Below the pieces are notes generated by a model, which was not told the origin of the DNA, did not search any database, and saw only the letters and a program-made list of their open reading frames with translations. A DNA stretch of 64,000 bases, taken from positions 1,924,001-1,988,000 of the forward strand of contig JAQFVV010012530.1 of assembly GCA_028023455.1 (NCBI GenBank). Reading direction: 5' to 3'. Origin of the DNA: Epiperipatus broadwayi (Eukaryota; Onychophora; Udeonychophora; Euonychophora; Peripatidae). Numbering within the stretch: the stretch's first letter is position 1; each line of letters begins with the position of its first letter. The position numbers were made by a program, and so were the translations under genes. Shown one piece after another: positions 61,376 through 64,000 of this stretch.

Positions 61376-64000
61376 TTACAAATTGTATAAATCTCCATCT
61401 TTTTAATCTTTGTTAACATATGTTACAATTAGATCTTATATTTCAAGAATTTAAAAACATTAAACAGACACAAAAATAGATCAACACATTCTGCATGTGG
61501 TCATATATGTGTCCCCAGATTAGTTTATATACTTATTGCAAATAGCATTTTAGGACACTTTTCTCCTTGGAGTTGGAATAACATACTCGTTTATAAATAG
61601 TGCTGTATGGTATATGCAAACTATAATAGGCATTTTATTTATTCACATATGTATATACTTATACTTTTACATTTTGTTATTTATACTCACATATACTCAA
61701 ATCACATCAATAATCAATTCCATAGTATTTCTATTTAAATCTAACAATTCTTAGACTGCATTTCAGTCAGTCAGGTTTTATCAAATAAGCTAACCTTTAC
61801 ACAAATTTCCAATGGCATAGTATTTGTTTAGTATTTGCTTATGTGTTATTACACAAATTTAACTTATTATGTACATTTCTTAACATTTTGACTATTAACT
61901 TTTAATAAATATATTAATATGTATAAATAATTTTTCCTTTGTCCAAAATTATTGCATTTTTTATAATTCTTTAAATTTAACAAAGATCAAATAAATTAAA
62001 GTTTTATTTTTGATCTAGATGCTGATAAATTTCCTCATCTTAATTTTTCATCATTTTTTCCTCATGCATTACTATCCTAAAGAAATTAATTTGAAGAATT
62101 GTAGACACTGGAAAAATTATGCCAATAACTTTTAGGATGTATTTTGGCCAATTGGGTATCAATAGCTAGGCTATGCTTTAAACAGTCCTCACATGTTAAT
62201 GATACATACTTGGTAAAATATTTATATAAACTTCTTTGTATCGACAATTTCAAGCTCTGTGATCAAATTGCAAACTTTAGTGTTTATGTAAGTATAGTAG
62301 ACCCTTAATAAAGGTGGGATTCCACTTTTATTGTCAAAAAGAGTTTGCCTTAACAACAGTTTGAAATTGTTGATATTGGAATGAACTAAGTGTTGGCTGG
62401 TTTTTAATGATATATATAAATTTCCCATGTGAAAATATAAAAGAATAAAAAATAACTACTTTGTTTAAATTATTTTTAATATATTATAACAGATGTTGAT
62501 AATTTATTTTAATAAACTTGAAATTGCATCATTATTCAAGCAGGTGGTAAAATATAGTTAATATTTTACATATTAATTATACTAATGGTCTGACCGAGAT
62601 TGTCTATAAATACACACACCATGGCCATATTTCAAAAGCATTACACACACTTTATAACTGCTAGAAGCAAAATACTTCTCTAGTAAATACTTTTTATTTA
62701 TACTGAGGATAAAACCTTCAGTAATTATCCAGAATTAATTGGAATATCCCAAGAGAAGATTTTAAATTCTCCTAGTATTTGATTCTACAGGTACCTCAAA
62801 TAAACAAGAAACTTCCCTGATTTAGTTTACCAGATAATGCACATTCAAACACAAAACAATATAAGTGAAAAATTTGTTTAGCTAAATGTTATATGATGAG
62901 ACAGAGAGAGAATGAATTTAGGCTAAATTAACAATTAAAACAAACATTTATTTACAAATAGCATTATAACAATAGTAAGAATAAAAATCAAATTAATTAC
63001 AGAGTTATATAGTATAGTTAAGTCAAATTTAAATTAAGTAATAAAATTTTAATCATTTCTAATTTTAAAAAAAGTTTATAAAGGAAATCAAATCTTATTC
63101 CTGGATGTCATTTAAGTCTAGACTTTGAATTATTTTTTTACATTAACCTAGGTTTTGCTATAGCTTTTCTGGGGTGATTATTCCTGTCTTCTTGACAATT
63201 TCTAAAATTTGTGGATGGTATTCTTTTTTCCAGAGCAGCATATATTTTCATGGTATTTTTCAGCAATAATTTTCATAATCATGGGCATGTGTCTCAGCAA
63301 TAACAGATCAAGATTTCTCTCACATCTCAGGTTATAAAAAGTATAGAAATTAGGTGATGAAAAATTGAATAATCACCCTTTTTGTGATTCCATCATGGCA
63401 TGATGATGTTAGAGTGTCTGCATAAATGATTATACATCATTGGAGAACAAAACTAGATGATCAAGATGAAAGAGATTGCACAGCAAAGTTTAATGACTGT
63501 CAGATACCTTCAAACTATGTTGAATAATTTCAATAATTCAATTAAATAATCTTCTTGAACTTCAACAATTATAATAATGAAGCAATAAAAATTTATTAGC
63601 TTATATGTCTTGACCAACTATTGTCTGAGCTCACCCACATCCTTAATCAGTTTCAATTTTCTTTTCTAATTAATTAATAATTTTTTTAAATTATAATATT
63701 AATTCTAGCATTAATCATCTAATCAATTGGCTGACTTTCTAATTATAATAAAAATAACATAATCCTTTTTTTCTTGATTAGATAATTTACAAAATTATTT
63801 TAATGTTCGATTAAATCATAATTTTACAAAATTAAATAATTTTAGACATTAATTCTATACAATTATTAACAATTCCATTTTTGTGTACTTTTTCCCTTTA
63901 AAATTAATGTTTTATTTCTGATTATTTCATAAAGTAAATTTTATAATTTTTAAATTACTTTTACAAATTTTTTTCAAATTTTTATTATACCTCATAACAT
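61376..64000. other. No gene seen
   Basis: AT-rich to the end of the window. A small inverted repeat (CGACAATTTCAA at 62241 with TTGAAATTGTTG at 62363) is the only structure noted. Confidence 0.45.

Noticed and set aside
62239-62380. Small inverted repeat as a MITE
   Set aside because: Arms of only about 12 bp and no target duplication.

Overview
The window looks like intergenic or intronic DNA from an animal with a large, AT-rich, repeat-packed nuclear genome. A cephalopod such as an octopus is my best guess. It rests on the mix of relics (non-LTR LINEs, a Penelope-like element, a tRNA-type SINE, hAT, pogo-like and fold-back elements) and on general repeat style, not on a recognised gene. 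I find no intact protein-coding gene, rRNA gene or real tRNA gene. The short ORFs are chance frames, microsatellite translations or pieces of dead transposons.

Layout: 290-735 is a long hairpin. 1589-2160 is the first of about ten copies of a fold-back family, here called family A. 2580-4440 is a decayed LINE reverse transcriptase. 4790-5533 is a hAT-type element with an exact 8-bp target duplication. 5841-6216 is a compact family A copy. 6250-7560 is an antisense Penelope-like RT plus GIY-YIG relic split by a 98-bp (AT)n tract. 8270-9520 holds a family B copy, a tRNA-derived SINE and a family A fragment. 10070-10217 is a TA-flanked MITE. 13330-13760, 16960-17700 and 18030-18720 are further LINE relics. 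19360-20590 is a 1.2-kb palindrome built of family B units. 20862-26169 carries four more family A copies.

27848-29935 and 50254-52717 are two long TG...CA-bounded units that could be solo LTRs. 31108-32421 is a pogo/Tigger-like element with a 204-bp hAT MITE nested inside it. 38620-42700 is one LINE relic opened by two later insertions, each with its own target duplication: 426 bp with a 13-bp repeat, and 2140 bp with a 12-bp repeat. 43213-43405 is a (TATC)n/(TACC)n block. The right third holds minisatellites (54455-54760; 59860-60558, the latter with a family A copy inserted), fold-backs and unclassified AT-rich DNA.

The most unusual signal is at 40046-41847. It is a copy, in inverted orientation, of 50286-52530, but nearly every C has been lost from one strand. 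About 26 C remain in 1320 nt at 40501-41820, and there is only one C between 40900 and 41307, while G stays common. The copy is 443 bp shorter than its partner, largely because Cs are deleted rather than changed. This is either a striking strand-specific mutational or copying event or a local sequencing/assembly fault, and both can be tested.

The second theme is that family A copies are self-complementary, carry an unmirrored tail of about 60 bp and are flanked by 12-13-bp direct repeats. They look like hairpin retroposons rather than cut-and-paste MITEs. All names and boundaries come from reading by eye; no search or alignment program was run.
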